64,000 bases of DNA from Membranipora membranacea (lineage: Eukaryota; Bryozoa; Gymnolaemata; Cheilostomatida; Membraniporidae): NCBI GenBank assembly GCA_914767715.1, contig OU612068.1, forward strand, positions 8,058,001 to 8,122,000, given 5' to 3'. The stretch's first letter is position 1, and each line of letters begins with the position of its first letter. The notes beneath the pieces were generated by a model that saw nothing but the letters and a program-made list of their open reading frames with translations, searched no databases and was not told the DNA's origin. Shown here piece after piece: positions 1 to 12,250 of this stretch. The translations under genes were made by a program, and so were the position numbers.

Positions 1-3000
1 GTGATGTGAACAACAGGACAGATGGATTATCGGTAAGTCGTTTTGGGCCTTGAGCATCATCCGACCGATTCAATCGGTGATAATATCCCTACACATTTGA
101 TAATTATTATACCAAAATTCCTTCACTTAGACATGTAAAATATCAAGAGCAGCAGCCCCACTGGATAAAACTACTGAGCTAGCTATGACAGTGGTCATTT
201 CATTCTGCTATCTTTGCAGGCAAGACCACTGCTTGTCTCGGACAATTAAACGTCATTGCGCCCTATTTGATGAAAAAAACCTTGTATGTTTCAATTTTCC
301 AGCATCATTGTTGACTAATTAATGCAGCACATGCTTTCGTCTCATCCGCTTATGTGTTAACTCTTGTGCAACCGGCTCCTCATCAACAGGTAAAACTTAC
401 AGCAATCATCTGTGTCATATACTTTCTTACGTGTCTGTGTATAATTCTCAATATACTGTCAAAATGCTTTGCTTTATACTATGATACATTTTTATAGTTA
501 TACAGAGGAGAGCATATATACAGGTACAGTTATCCGCTTAACCCACACATTTTTTTTACTATCCTTTAGACCTTTTTCAAAATATCATGCACCAAACACA
601 ACACCTTTTCCTCTCTCCAGAGTGTTAATTTAATTTGTGGCCTGAAGATCTCAATGTGACACACAGCCACAGTGTATATTTCGTTAGATATGGTGATATT
701 CCCATTCATCATTTTATGTTGTTTGTATTTTAATAGTTGCTAGCTCCATAAGCATGCTCTTTTTAATTTCCGGTAAATTCAAATATGTTTTTGTTACTAA
801 CAGGTTAGCCAGGGGGGTTTTTCGATGAGAATGAGCGATGCTTTTAAAGCAAATCACTATCAAATCGCCGAAAACTATCGCCCACTCGGTCATTCAATAA
901 GACAAATTTGTTCCCAAATTGCTCACTCCGATTTTATATAGCTCCATCAACGAGTGAGCATTTCGTGTGCGAAACCCTAGCAGGTGTCGCTTACTCACTC
1001 AGTGAGCAAACAGACAGCTGTTTTTAATTTAAAGTCCCCCAATATGTTTGCCTTTTGGTAGTTACGTAGACTATCTCCAAGCATTTCAAACGATATGATT
1101 TTCCCTTCTGCTTAGAATGCTCAGCTCAGAATACATTATTTTATGCTCAAACCTCCATTCCTCCTTCCATCCTCTTTTTGACTTAGATAATTACTTTCCG
1201 CTTCCTTGCTGTTTTCAGTAACCATTTCTTACAGAGTGTACACCCTCTGTTCAACTAAAGTTCTATTCCAAATCGCCTAAAAATACTTGCTCAACGGTAA
1301 ATGGATGAAGCATATCCTACTTGTATATACCTTGATGCAGTGTAAGTGATTTTTTGGTTGTTTGTGGTCTGGCATCTAACTGTACTCATTTTTTCTCTAG
1401 ATTATGTCTTACTGTTATCATGTTTAGGTGTCGATGATTCAAATTGAGCTAGTAACCAATTATTTGGACTTCTATTATTACTTATAGACTCGGTGGGGGA
1501 TAGAGGGAATAGAGAGAGGGATCATATCACTGGGCAACTTAACATTTGATCAAGTGAAGTATGGACTCAAGTTCCAGGCTGAGGATACTTACTTCTTAAT
1601 TAAAAAGAACGTAGATGAGAAGGATGAGGGTAGATACTTATGTCAACTTGCTTTGTCTCTGTATGTCAGAGTGTATGACTAAGTCTATGTGAGAGTAGTC
1701 GGTAAGTGTCATTGTTACTTTGAATTTAGATATTTAATTTCAAACAAGAAACGAGACATGCATAGACACCTGCTTCCTGAGCTGTCCTCATGCAGACCTC
1801 GCAGAACAAGATTGAGCAGCAATAACAGCCGAACCATACCCCATAACTCTGCACTAGCCAGCAGATGTCTCTTCATCAAATATTGGAATATGGGTGTGAA
1901 ATGCCTAATGCTGATTGTGATGATTTCCTTCTCTTTGAATTTTATTAAATAATTTTGACGCTATACGTTTATTTTTATTGTAAATCAGATCAGTAATATA
2001 CATATTTCAATGTATTTAGATCAATAATAAAGTACTCATCAATCTAATCAATCAATAACCACCTCTTCTCATAAATTTTATATAATAATTTATATAACGG
2101 CTCTATGTCATTGATCAAGGATTTAAAGAGGAGTAAAAACCCGTTACTGATTTTCAAAGAAAATATAAAAGTAAAAAACCTGCTACTATATTTTATTTCA
2201 ACAATGTTAAGCTTCAAAGGAGAAGGTTGATAAATTGTTGTACATGTCTCCTTGACCTGCAATATAAATAAAACTGAGTTGTTCGTATCTATTTTTATAA
2301 CTGCAGAACCACCAACTATTGACTTTCTGATAACGAGCTCAGATAAGAATGTAGATATAGGAGACGATGTTGAGTAACGTTGCGCTGCCTACAGACGGCC
2401 CAAACCTCTCATCAAGTGGACCCGCGCCGGTAACGGTATAATGCCTGGTGGAGGATTCGTGAAATTTGTGAGTTGTTTGTTGGTTATCAGCTCTCATAGA
2501 TTTGTATCAAAATTAATTCTCTCAGTTATTGAGATGAAGGGGTATAAGAATCTTGGTCTCTATATTTTGTGGTGTCCACTAGATAGGAGGAATACTGACT
2601 CTGACTAATTTGCAGAAAAATGGGGTTTGGGTTTGGTTTTTACAAGTTGTCCCCTCTCTGATGAAACTCCACCAAGGGAACAACACTTGATGATAAACTG
2701 ATTGTTTTTTCAGCAAGAAACGCTGAATATATCAGCCATTCAGTGGAGTTTGGAGGGCAATATATCTGTACAGCGACTAATGATATCGGTGAAGTGTACA
2801 GGATCGTAAACGTCAACATGAATTGTACGTAGATTGAGCAAATCGTTATTTTCAGCATCTCTTTGACTGCTATTATTTTAATTGTCTGGCTTCCAAACAG
2901 GCAAAAACCATTACACAAGTTTAACTCAGACTAAAGTTACAGCTTATACCTAAATTTCTGTAATTTAGGGTATAAGCTGGCAAGAAGTTTCAATTAAGCA

Positions 3001-4516
3001 ATTCATGAAACATCTACTATAAAATCTAACTAAACTCCTGGCAAACTGACTCAGGCTTGTCAACTGTTACCAAAGGTAGGAAATCAATGCTGAGAGAAGG
3101 TTGATTTATTGTGACATGTTATATTTTTTCAGTTCCTCCACAAGTATCTGCCAGCCCATCCACTGTGTACCATAAGGCCGGCCATGAGACAAGGTTATTC
3201 TGTCATGTACCTGCTCAGCCTAAAGCTACCGCTGTCTCCTGGTTTGTCGGTGATACAGAAGTCAATGACGAAAACAGGTAATAGTTAGGAGGAAAAAACA
3301 TAACAAGGTTATGGTATGTGGAAACAGGAAGTTAGGAATATAATCATTTGGAGCTCAACTGGTTGGCACCCCTCTTGCAAGTGACCTGACAAGGTGATAG
3401 GTTTATTTAGTTTCATGTCAAACAAATGACTACATAGTTTCACCTTATTTGTCTCGCACTTCTATACATTTTACTTTTTTATACACTAGGTCTTATTTGT
3501 CGGACCTATTTAACAGGCCCCTTTAGGCGCAGGTGGCTTGTTTCACTTTGTTTTAACTCTTTTATTGGCAGTCTCTTTCATTCCAGTAGCAGAATGTTTT
3601 CCTAGTAGTGCCGGAACTAAAAGAGGACAAGGAAAAAATAAAGCTTGAGAATGAAGATATGCTTAAATGAAGAAAGATCCGTGAACATCTTTATTTTGTA
3701 GTGACAAGTACAAAGTTAGCGTGTATGAGTCAGCGTTCAACAAGGTGATAACAAAGCTGACAGTGTATAGTGTCAGCAGTGCAGGAACAGAGTCTTCTAT
3801 CAGATGTGTGGCTGTCAACGATGAGGGAACATCGTCCACTGCATTCACTATAAAATGTGAGTTTCAGGGAGGAGATAACTAAGTTGTCCTATTATACTGC
3901 ATCTTTGATTGATTTCACATGGGCGTGGTAACTCTGATTCCCCTTTGATCTAATGGTTGCATTGCAGAGCAAGGGAGGGTGGTTATAGTTAACCAGAGCT
4001 TGCAGACTAACGAATAGCATGCAACCATATTTTAATCTGGTTGATCTGGTATTTGCTTGTGATACAGTGTAAGCTGGTTACTTCAAACTTTATAAAAGTC
4101 AAAACTCCTATCAATTCAGTCACTTAATCCAGACTCTGCTTAATTAGAGCACATTTTTGTGGTCCACAGAGGTTTGAATTAACGGAACTGCACTGTATAT
4201 GTTATCATCGAACACGAGAGGAGGGGGGGGAGGAGGGCTCAGGTAATTCGGCCCTAAATTTGGATATTCACCATTACTTAGAAATTCGATCCATGACAAG
4301 AAGTGCAACAATAGATATAAAAAAACCTGCGTCTAAAAACTAAAAAGCTAAAAACGACCCAGATTGAATGATTAAATTCTGAGTGGTTTTGTTTTAGATT
4401 CAGATGATTTACAGCCGATACCAGGAGCCTACTCATCAGCTAACTATATATACACTCAGTTTTCTCTTCTCTCATTCACCATTCTACTTATGTGTCACTC
4501 TCTGCTGCTGTTATAA
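1..4516 (+). pseudogene. Pseudogene of three-Ig-domain GPI-anchored protein (copy A, 5' end outside the window)
   Basis: Exon-by-exon paralogue of the intact gene at 38402-43948. Recognisable exons are 1-32 (end of exon 2), 1488-1701, 2307-2467, 2714-2824, 3133-3277, 3702-3856 and 4398-4516. Most keep good splice sites and have lengths equal or close to copy B (161, 145, 155 and 119 nt are identical). Three lesions break it. Exon 3 has an in-frame TAA at 1680-1682, near the end of Ig domain 1. Exon 4 has TAA at 2375-2377, just before the first Cys of Ig domain 2. Exon 5 is one base shorter than its partner (111 against 112 nt), which shifts frame near 2744. The last exon still encodes the hydrophobic GPI-type tail ending at TAA 4514-4516. 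Even if transcribed, it could give only a short Ig1 fragment. High similarity over exons and parts of introns points to a segmental duplication followed by decay of this copy. Confidence 0.88.
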
Positions 4517-6960
4517 CCACACCAGTATTGTTATGACATCATACAAAGCTGGTATATAAAACTGTTTCAAGGCACATTATGTGCATGCTACAGCTACTTT
4601 GGTATGATCATGGAGGGACAGTCCCTGTTAATCCTACTTGGTGTGATACACTTTCACTTTTGTCTAAACTGCTAGGTGGTCAAACACCGATAATTCTCAG
4701 CTTTCTTACATGCTGTGATATCAAAATCTCTACTCTGCGATAATAGATCTATTAGGTCAAACTTTTTCCATCGGTTTTTTCTTTGCAATCTGCATTCAAT
4801 TAAGTTTATATATGCTACACACTTTACAAACCCTGAAATTTCGTATGGATCTAAACAATATAAGTTATAGCGCAGTTTGTGCTCCGAGCTTTCAAACAAA
4901 ACTTACTCCCAAATTGTGTAAACTGATGCGATGTTCAGGATAATATCGATATACGGGCATAGTAGTAGCCGTAATTTACAACATCCTGGACATAGCAGAT
5001 ACGGTACTTTTATCAAGCCTGCCTATTTGTTTTTTATAAACAATTTTGCTTGCTGTGTCTTAAACATCCCAAGGAAGCCTATCATAGGAGTGATACCATT
5101 ACCAGGCATAGTGATCAGTATAACTATTTATCACTGTCATAGTCATACCAATCACTACACCACCCACTGTGATACGTGTGTACTCGGATCACTTCTTAGC
5201 CTAAGGAGTTGTCTGTCTTCATCTCATGGGGAGTTTATTCCCACATCCTGTGCCGGTTCGTGCATCTAAGTATTAGTTATTATCAGGAACAGTGCTGCAT
5301 TTGTAACTCAAATCAAAACAGTCGATTTTAACATGGATCAGTCTAAAGTAATAATAACCATATAGTGAATTCACAGAAGCTCAGTTGTAACATAACATTG
5401 CAGAACATAACATTTCACTGGCTATGATTGTAACACTTTCGATGACAAACTGATGTCTCATTTTCACACTCCTGGCTGGCTCTGGGTGAGACTGCGATCG
5501 AGGAGTGATACAAGAAGAAAAATAACCTATTAATTCAAATATTTCAGCAACTAGAAAGTGTTTTCATGTTCAAGTTGCAGCTCGTGTTTATTTATAGAGT
5601 AACAATATTTACAGCTGAAGTTGAGCTTCAAAACAAATAAAGAGAAATGATAGTGTAGATCAGATTTTTTGATTGAACAAATAAGCAATCAATTTTAATC
5701 TTCAAACTAAAAATCCAGTTTGAAGTAAACGTAGATAGTTAGATACTGTATAATCTTGTTTATAGCTGTTTACAATAACAAGGTTCTAATCTATTCAGAA
5801 TCTGGTTGCATTCTTCAATAAAACACATATTTGCACCTCCAGATAAACAGTTATGCAGATATGGTCATGAAAAATAAAACCACATATTTGGTAGACCAAA
5901 AAAAAGAATGATTGAAGGTACAGACAATGAGTTCATGTACAGTAAGTCATCACAACAATATATACTATTCTCTACTGGTAGTATTATACTATATTATTAT
6001 ATCCACGTCTCTTTAGAACTGATCTTTATCCTGTGTTATATATGAGTGGCTGGGATGAACACCAAAGGGGTTTTGTATTGATGCCGTACTAATCAACAGA
6101 AGCCATGAAAAGTATGAAAGTTTCATATTATCTAGTCATGATTTTTATCATGAAGTGTCTATTTGATAACCACACAATAAAAATGTAAATATAATATCCC
6201 CGGTAACCTGCAAACTATGCAAGAAGACATCCACTCAAACAACAGAAAAAATCAAGTAGCCTATGCATTTTTTTCAAGCTGGTGACGTGTTTCGAAACTT
6301 TTTTATATACTATTTAAATGAAACATAGCCTCGTTTATTTTTAATTTATCCCCTGCAATTTGATCGATGTTTTAATTGTTCTAAGCTGGCCTTGATCTAA
6401 TTATTAGAGTATTGCAGAGATCACATTTTCAGTTTTAATCAACAATTTTGTTAACAGCATTGCAACTTCATGAAACAATGACGCCTTTTCCACTGAAAGG
6501 TACTGGGACAGTACTTCATTCCTTCCACTTACTCACCCTTACTCGATCATAATAAACAGTGAAAGTTGGGATAGTCCCAACCATAATCTATAACCTCACT
6601 AATGAAATGGCAAAAATACTACATCGCAGAGTACGAGAATTGGAACAAACTTAGGCTAACCTCTGCAACAGATCAACCAACCAAACTGCAGGAAACCAGC
6701 TGGTCAGCAATTACACTTCAGCCCAAGCTAGGCGACATCGGTACATACACTAGGGAAGGCTACACCTCAGGTCGGGTATTTATTCAGCCATCTCAAATAT
6801 AGTATAATGTATGTTTTGCCAACGCTACTTACCCAGCTAACTATCTACTATCTACTAGCTACTTTATATCATTTTGTACTCTCTCAAAGCAGCTGAACTC
6901 ACACAAATCAAAGCCTCATGACATTACTTGCTCACATCAGACACATCCAGTTGCACAGGA
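4517..6960. other. Intergenic, no gene recognised
   Basis: AT-rich sequence between the Ig pseudogene and the rDNA relic. The longest open stretch (4931-5269) has no splice context, repeat or family resemblance that I can see. I recognise no RNA gene or mobile element here. Confidence 0.5.
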
Positions 6961-6964
6961 TGCT

Positions 6965-8337
6965 TATCATCGACGGTTGGTGCTATGCCAACCGTGGATT
7001 ACAGAGAATCTGAGTTCGATTCTGGAGAGGCCGCATGAGAAGCGGCAACCATTTCCAAAGAGGGCACGCAAATTACCCACTCGGGACACTCAGAGGTAGT
7101 GACGAATAATACTGATACGGTGCACTTACGTGTCGCTGTAATCGAAATGGGTACAATTAAAATCCTTTAAGGAGGATCTACTGGAGGGCAAGCCTGGTGC
7201 AAGCAGGCGCGGTAATTCCAGCTCCAGTAGCGTATATTTATAATGCTTCGTTTCAAAAGCTCAAAGTTGAAACGTCAGATGCGGGAGGACGGACGGCCCC
7301 ACTGTCCAACCTAGATAGGCGCGGAGGGAGTCCGCCGGTTGCGCTTAACCGCGTGATCACGGCGCGCTGCACGTCAATCTTGAGGAAATTGAATCGCTCA
7401 GAGGGGGCGAGCAGCTTGAACAGCTCAGCATGGTATGATGGAACATGGGCTCGTACTCATTTTGTCGGTTCTGGAGTTTGCGAGCCAATGATTAACAGGG
7501 ACTGCCGGGGGCATTCGTACTCGTGCGCTAGAAGTGAAATTCAAGGACCAACTGAAGACGTCCCACTGCGAAAGCAGTTGCCAAGAATGTTTTCATTAAT
7601 CATGAACGAAAGGCAGAGGTGCAAAGGCGATCAGATACCGCCCTAGTTCTGACCGTAAACGACGCCGACTTGCAATTGGGCGTACTTTTGCCGAAGTTGC
7701 GGCCAGCAGTATTCAACCCGGGAAACAAAAGTCACTGGGCTCCGTGGGGAGTATGGTTGTAAAGCTAAAACTCAAAGGGATTGACGGAAGGGCACCCCCA
7801 GGAGTGGAGCCTGCAGCTTAACTTTGACTCAACACGGGAAACCTCACCCCGCCCGAACACTGTTAAAACATAAAGGTGGAGAGCTCTTTCTCGATTCAGT
7901 GGTGGTGCGTGGCCGTTCTTAGTTCGTGGAGCGACCTGTCTGGTGAATACTGATAACGACAGAGACTCTTGCCTGCTAAATAGACTGCACGGCACGCAAG
8001 TAACGGCGACCGCCTGTTTCTTAGATGGACAAGTGGCTCTTAGCCGCTTGAAGCAAAGAGCAATAACAGGTCACTGATGCCCTCAGATGTTCGGGGCCGC
8101 ACGCGCGCTTTCCTGCTTGCATCAGCGTGACAGCGCGGGCAATCCATTGAACTGCAAGGGTGCTAGGGATCGGAGATTGCAATTGTTACTACTACCGATT
8201 GAGTGGTTTAGTGAGGCTCATGGACCACTCGGGGCACTCGGCGCTTCGGCGTTGCATTGCGAGCTGAAAGTGATACAAACTTCTAAGAAGTAAAAATCGT
8301 GACAAGGTTTTCGTAGGTGATCCTGTGTAAGGATCAC
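6965..8337 (+). rRNA. 18S rRNA gene, degenerate and 5'-truncated (pseudogene)
   Basis: Long stretches follow the eukaryotic small-subunit rRNA in order. They include the segment around the 530 loop (7180-7240), the region ending GGAATTGACGG in real genes (about 7770-7790), the CTCAACACGGGAAACCTCACC block (7826-7847) and the 3' end with the GTAGGTGATCCTG motif (8315-8329). It is not a working gene. The 530 loop, which is nearly invariant, carries substitutions (GTGCAAGCAGGCGCGG). The universally conserved decoding-site block expected just before CTACTACCGATTGA is missing near 8185-8192. The first roughly 350 bases of 18S are absent. The left edge (about 6965) is approximate because similarity fades out there. 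Base composition is clearly more GC-rich than the flanks. The 60-150-residue open frames across it are chance products. Confidence 0.88.
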
Positions 8338-9030
8338 TGCAGCACAGCACGAGCAATGGATCCTCAAAGCGCGTCGGCGACCTGCAACCCCCGGATGCAC
8401 GCTGGTCGTTCTGAGAGTAATCAGAACGTACCAAAGCAGCCAGTTTGTCACGGAATTTAACGAGAGCGTGCTGCAGTCAAGGGCCCGTGGACGCTCGTGC
8501 CAAAAACAATGGAATACATGCTTAGTCGGCATGGCGCCAGATTCGCCCGGCTCCTGCGGATACGCGGCGATCGTCACACACGGATTTGATTGTAACACAC
8601 AGAATTGACAAACCGACGGTTTCACCGCCGAGATCGCGACGGCAGTTTACGGAAATGATGGTTAATGGACGCGGCATGCGCCCTGGAGGGTAGGAGGCGG
8701 GAGTTTGTGGGCGTGTAACGCGCCTCCATGCAGGCAGCACTGGGGCGCCAACGCCTGCGAATTAAAAAGCGCCGTTCTCGCCATTGCATCGGGAGCGGAG
8801 CTGGTCAGGGACACGTGGCTGACAACCGCTTAGTTCGGGCTCCGTAGCGCCGCCTTTCTAGCAGCGTGTCTCCACAGACAGATTGTATGGCGTGGCGGAT
8901 GCTACTACCGCTTGCTGTAATAATGAAGCAAGGACCAGGTCGGCGGTTGCGACACCACGACTCTGGCACAAAGTCGGGCCTATGGCAAAAAACCAAAACA
9001 GGCTCCCGCGCGCACTCGAAATACAAATGC
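8338..9030 (+). other. ITS1-like spacer of the rDNA relic
   Basis: GC-rich, non-conserved sequence directly after the 18S 3' end and before the 5.8S-like piece, so it occupies the position of the first internal transcribed spacer. No gene is visible; the several overlapping open frames on both strands are composition artefacts. Confidence 0.6.
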
Positions 9031-9033
9031 AGA

Positions 9034-9085
9034 CAGTCAATCACTTGGGTGCCACGTCGATGAAGAGCGGAGCCGTGAAGCACTG
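9034..9085 (+). rRNA. 5.8S rRNA fragment (degenerate)
   Basis: The sequence around 9041-9077 (ATCACTTGGGTGCC, then ACGTCGATGAAGAGCGGAGCC) resembles the 5' third of 5.8S rRNA, which reads close to ATCACTYGGCTCGTGCGTCGATGAAGAACGCAGC. The rest of 5.8S, including the conserved GAATTGCAGGACACATTGA block, is not found downstream. This is a decayed remnant at the expected place between the ITS1-like sequence and the large-subunit rRNA. Confidence 0.6.
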
Positions 9086-9510
9086 AGGCACTGAGGCGTA
9101 GTGGGCGACCACGTGTGGAGCCGCCGGCAATGCAGATCTTGGTGGTAGTATACACACGAGAACTTTTTAGACCGAAGTGGAGAAGGGTCCATGTGAACAG
9201 CAATTGGACAAGAATCAGTCGGCTCTGAGAGATTGGAGAACTCTGTTCTGAACGGAGAGAAGGCAGAGCCCCCGTCGCGCTCAAGCTCACCCGAGGCAAC
9301 ATGGAACGTACGCAAGCTCGGCAGACAGAACATCACGCTTTGCACAATACTCTGCGGACTCGCGCGTCAAAACCGAAAGAAACGACGACACATGCGCACG
9401 GGGCATGCGCACCAGACATGGAACACACGGATGCGCTGCGATCGGCCTGTGCCGGGCAAAGGCTGGACGGTGGGCGGAAGGAGCGCGCTCGATGCGCATG
9501 ATACCCGACG
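9086..9510 (+). other. Spacer or deleted 5' part of 28S
   Basis: GC-rich sequence between the 5.8S remnant and the first recognisable 28S block. The start of 28S (the usual GACCTCAGATCAGACG block) and its first domains are not visible, so ITS2 and the 5' part of 28S appear deleted or scrambled beyond recognition. No gene seen. Confidence 0.5.
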
Positions 9511-9966
9511 CGATTGAAAAGGAATCGGCTTAATATTCCCGAACCTGATGGTGGAGATCGGCCCCTCGGGGCCCAGTGCGGTAAATCAATCGAACGCGGG
9601 GACACTAGCGTCGATCCTGGGAATAGTTCTCTTCCCTTTGTTAGGAGCGGACTCCCTGGAATTCGATTGTCGAGAGTTAGGGACATTGCATCCGTAAAGC
9701 GTCGCGCCTCATGCTGTGTCCGGTGCATCGTTGTTGGCCCTTGAAAACCCGCGGGAGGCAATGTAATTTTCACATCAGGCCGTACCCGAATCCGCAGCAG
9801 GTCTCCAAGTAACAGCCTCTGGTCGATAGAACAATGTAGGTAAGGGAAGTCGGCAAATCCGATCCGTAACTTCGGGGAAAGGGTAAGCTCTGAGTTGCGG
9901 GATGTTTCGAGTCGCAGCAAGAAGCGCGCGGCTTACTGGCAGGGCTGGTTTTGACCGACGCTTGCA

Positions 9967-10014
<48 letters not shown>

Positions 10015-10064
10015 TGTCATCTAATTAGTTAGAATGGATGGATTAACGATGTTCCCATTGTCCT

Positions 10065-10099
<35 letters not shown>

Positions 10100-11170
10100 T
10101 GGCTCGGTAAATACAGCAGAGACCCTGTTGAGCCTGACTCTAGATTGACATTGTAAAGAGACACGAGAGGTGTAGCAAAGGTGGGAGCCGCTCGCCTCAA
10201 CAATAAAATACCGCTTCTCTCGTCGTTTTTTACTATTAAGTAATACAGAAGGCGTGCGTGGCTTGTCGACATGCATGGCTTGTCGGCTTACGTCGCTTGT
10301 CGGCGCGCTTCGCTTGTTGGCGCACAGCATTCTTGCAAGTTGCGCTCGGCCCTCTTTGCAGGGGTCTGCGGCGACCCGCTCTTAAGACAGTGTCAGGCGG
10401 GGAGTATGACAGGGACGGTACATCTATCAAAAGGTAACGCAGGTGTCCCAAGGTGAGCTCAGCGAGGACAGAATTTTCGCGTAGAGCAAAAAGGGCAAAA
10501 GCTCACTTGATTTTGATTTCCAGTACGAATACAGACTGCGAAAGCGGAGCCTATTGATCCTTACAACTGCCCAAAGCTTGGGGCGTGAGGTGTCAGTAAA
10601 GTTTCCATAGGGATAACTGGCTTGTGGCAGCCAAGTGTTCATAGCGACGTTGCTTTTTGATCCTTCGATGTTGGCTCTTCCTATCACTGCGAAGCAGAAT
10701 TCGCCAAGGGTTGGATTGCTCACCCACTAAAAGGGAATGTGAGCTGGGTTTAAACTGTTGTGAGTTTGTTTTACCCTACTGTAGACACGTCGTTATGCTT
10801 GTAATCCTGCCCAGTACGTGAGGAACTGCAGGTTCAGACAATTGGTACATCCGCTTGTTCGATCAGATCAATGGTGTGAGGCTACCATCTGCCAGTTAAT
10901 GGCTGAACGCCTCTAAGCCAGAAACCGTTCCAACGAAATATCGGTGAAAATACTCCGACAGGTTGCCCCACTTGCCGGGAGGCAGCGTTGATTGCCAGGC
11001 CTTCGGGCAAGCGCAGTGGCTTCAGGCCATGTACATTGACTCCAAGCCTGCTTGGCTACACGCGGGGCGGTCCGCTCTCGGTCAATGATCGACCCACTAG
11101 CGTTGATGCAAGGCACCGTTTGCAAACTACCTAGATTGCGGCGATGTCTGCTCTGCGGCCGAAACGAACA
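9511..11170 (+). rRNA. 28S rRNA gene, 3' part, degenerate (pseudogene)
   Basis: Large-subunit rRNA in correct order, starting at a block equivalent to GGAATCGGGTTAAGATTCCCGAACCTG (about 9520-9547). It continues through CCGCAGCAGGTCTCCAAG, GGTCGATAGAACAATGTAGG (about 9820-9842), AACGGCGGGAGTAACTATG (9971-9989), CAGCGAAACCACAGCCAAGG-like sequence (about 10076-10096), GGGATAACTGGCTTGTGGC (10610-10628) and the region TGAACGCCTCTAAG (about 10903-10917). Lesions show it is not functional. The block after CATCTAATTAGT has lost several bases, and the sarcin-ricin loop reads AGTACGTGAGGAAC instead of the invariant AGTACGAGAGGAAC. The 3' limit is approximate. It shares the GC-rich composition and decay of the 18S part, so both come from one decayed unit. 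Confidence 0.88.
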
Positions 11171-12218
11171 TGCATGCCGCCGCCACAATAGTTTGTCGCT
11201 GCGGAAAAAGCTTCCACCCAGCAGGTTTTCGCCTCTCAAAGTCAACAACGTTCAGAACACACGGCAATACGCGGGGCGTGCGGTTGAGAAGGTTTTTTCC
11301 TCCAAGTGCTGAGCGAGGCCGAGTTCCGAGAGTTCCAAGAATTAAGTGAGTGAGCAACAAGGTAAGTGAGGGAGCAGATTTACTTGATACATGATGCATT
11401 GGTGCCTTCAATTGATTGACGACCAAGCGCGCGCCTTTTGGGCGTGCACGAGGTGGTTGCCGTGGTTGCCGCTTACTGTTTTGACTCAATTTTCTTGAGA
11501 ATTAGTGAAATTTGGCTTCAGTCAGAGTGGGTGGGCCAGAACTTTTGGATTTTTAAAATCATTCGGAATTTTTCGAGCCCTCGGTGCGCACTCCATGCGG
11601 CGACCGCCTCGGCGTACTAGAGATCGCTCTGCCACCGCAGTAAAATATTGAAGTTTTTCATGCCCTCCGAGCACCACGGAAATGCCCGGCGCACAGTGGA
11701 ATTCGTTTTTTTTACTTTGAAATTTTCGGTCGAAAACAGGAGCCGATGGAATTACTTTTGGCCGTTGCTGCCACGGGCGACCGTGCGCCCTACAACGGAC
11801 AAGCGTGCATGAAGTTGCAATAGTTGGTTTCGCTGCCGCAATAGACTTGAGAGCACTGCTTCACCATGGGTCATAGGCCTCAACGCCATCATCTCGGTCG
11901 CCAATCACTGGTGCTCTTCGGCCGTATACGCTCTTTGCTTCGTGAACGTCATCAAAAGATGCTGCACAGCAGTGCTGCCACCAGTATGTGAGTGCTCCCC
12001 GAAGCCCAGATCCGGACAAGTCGATTGCTTCCGAATGCGTGCGCCGCCGGATCCGTGCGCGGTTGCTCATTATTGCCTAAGATGCCCCGACACCGTGCCA
12101 CCTTGGCGCGCATCCGAGCACCCGCTGCACGACAAGAGGCAATCTCAGTCGCCGCTGTCGTGGACGCGCGGAGGCCGCACCATCACCTCTTCCCGCAACA
12201 GAGAAGGTCCTTGGCACT
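11171..12218 (+). other. Intergenic-spacer-like sequence of the rDNA relic
   Basis: GC-rich, non-coding sequence between the 28S 3' end and the next 18S start, in the position of the intergenic and 5' external transcribed spacers. It contains CG-rich runs and no tandem sub-repeats that I can see. Several open frames of 60-120 codons on both strands overlap one another and have no protein features. Confidence 0.6.
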
Positions 12219-12250
12219 CTCTTGTTGATCCTGCCAGTAATCATAATTAT
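12219..12250 (+). rRNA. First bases of the next 18S rRNA gene (truncated)
   Basis: CTTGTTGATCCTGCCAGTAA at 12221-12240 matches the universal 5' start of eukaryotic 18S (TACCTGGTTGATCCTGCCAGTAG), followed by a short stretch resembling TCATATGC. Similarity then stops abruptly and AT-rich DNA begins. The relic therefore begins and ends inside 18S. Confidence 0.8.

Noticed and set aside
7197-11620. Dozens of open frames of 60-195 codons on both strands
   Set aside because: They lie in GC-rich rDNA-derived sequence, overlap one another on opposite strands and follow rRNA similarity instead of protein features.
6965-12250. A functional but fast-evolving rRNA operon
   Set aside because: Loss of the 18S decoding-site block and changes in the 530 and sarcin-ricin loops are not compatible with a working ribosome.
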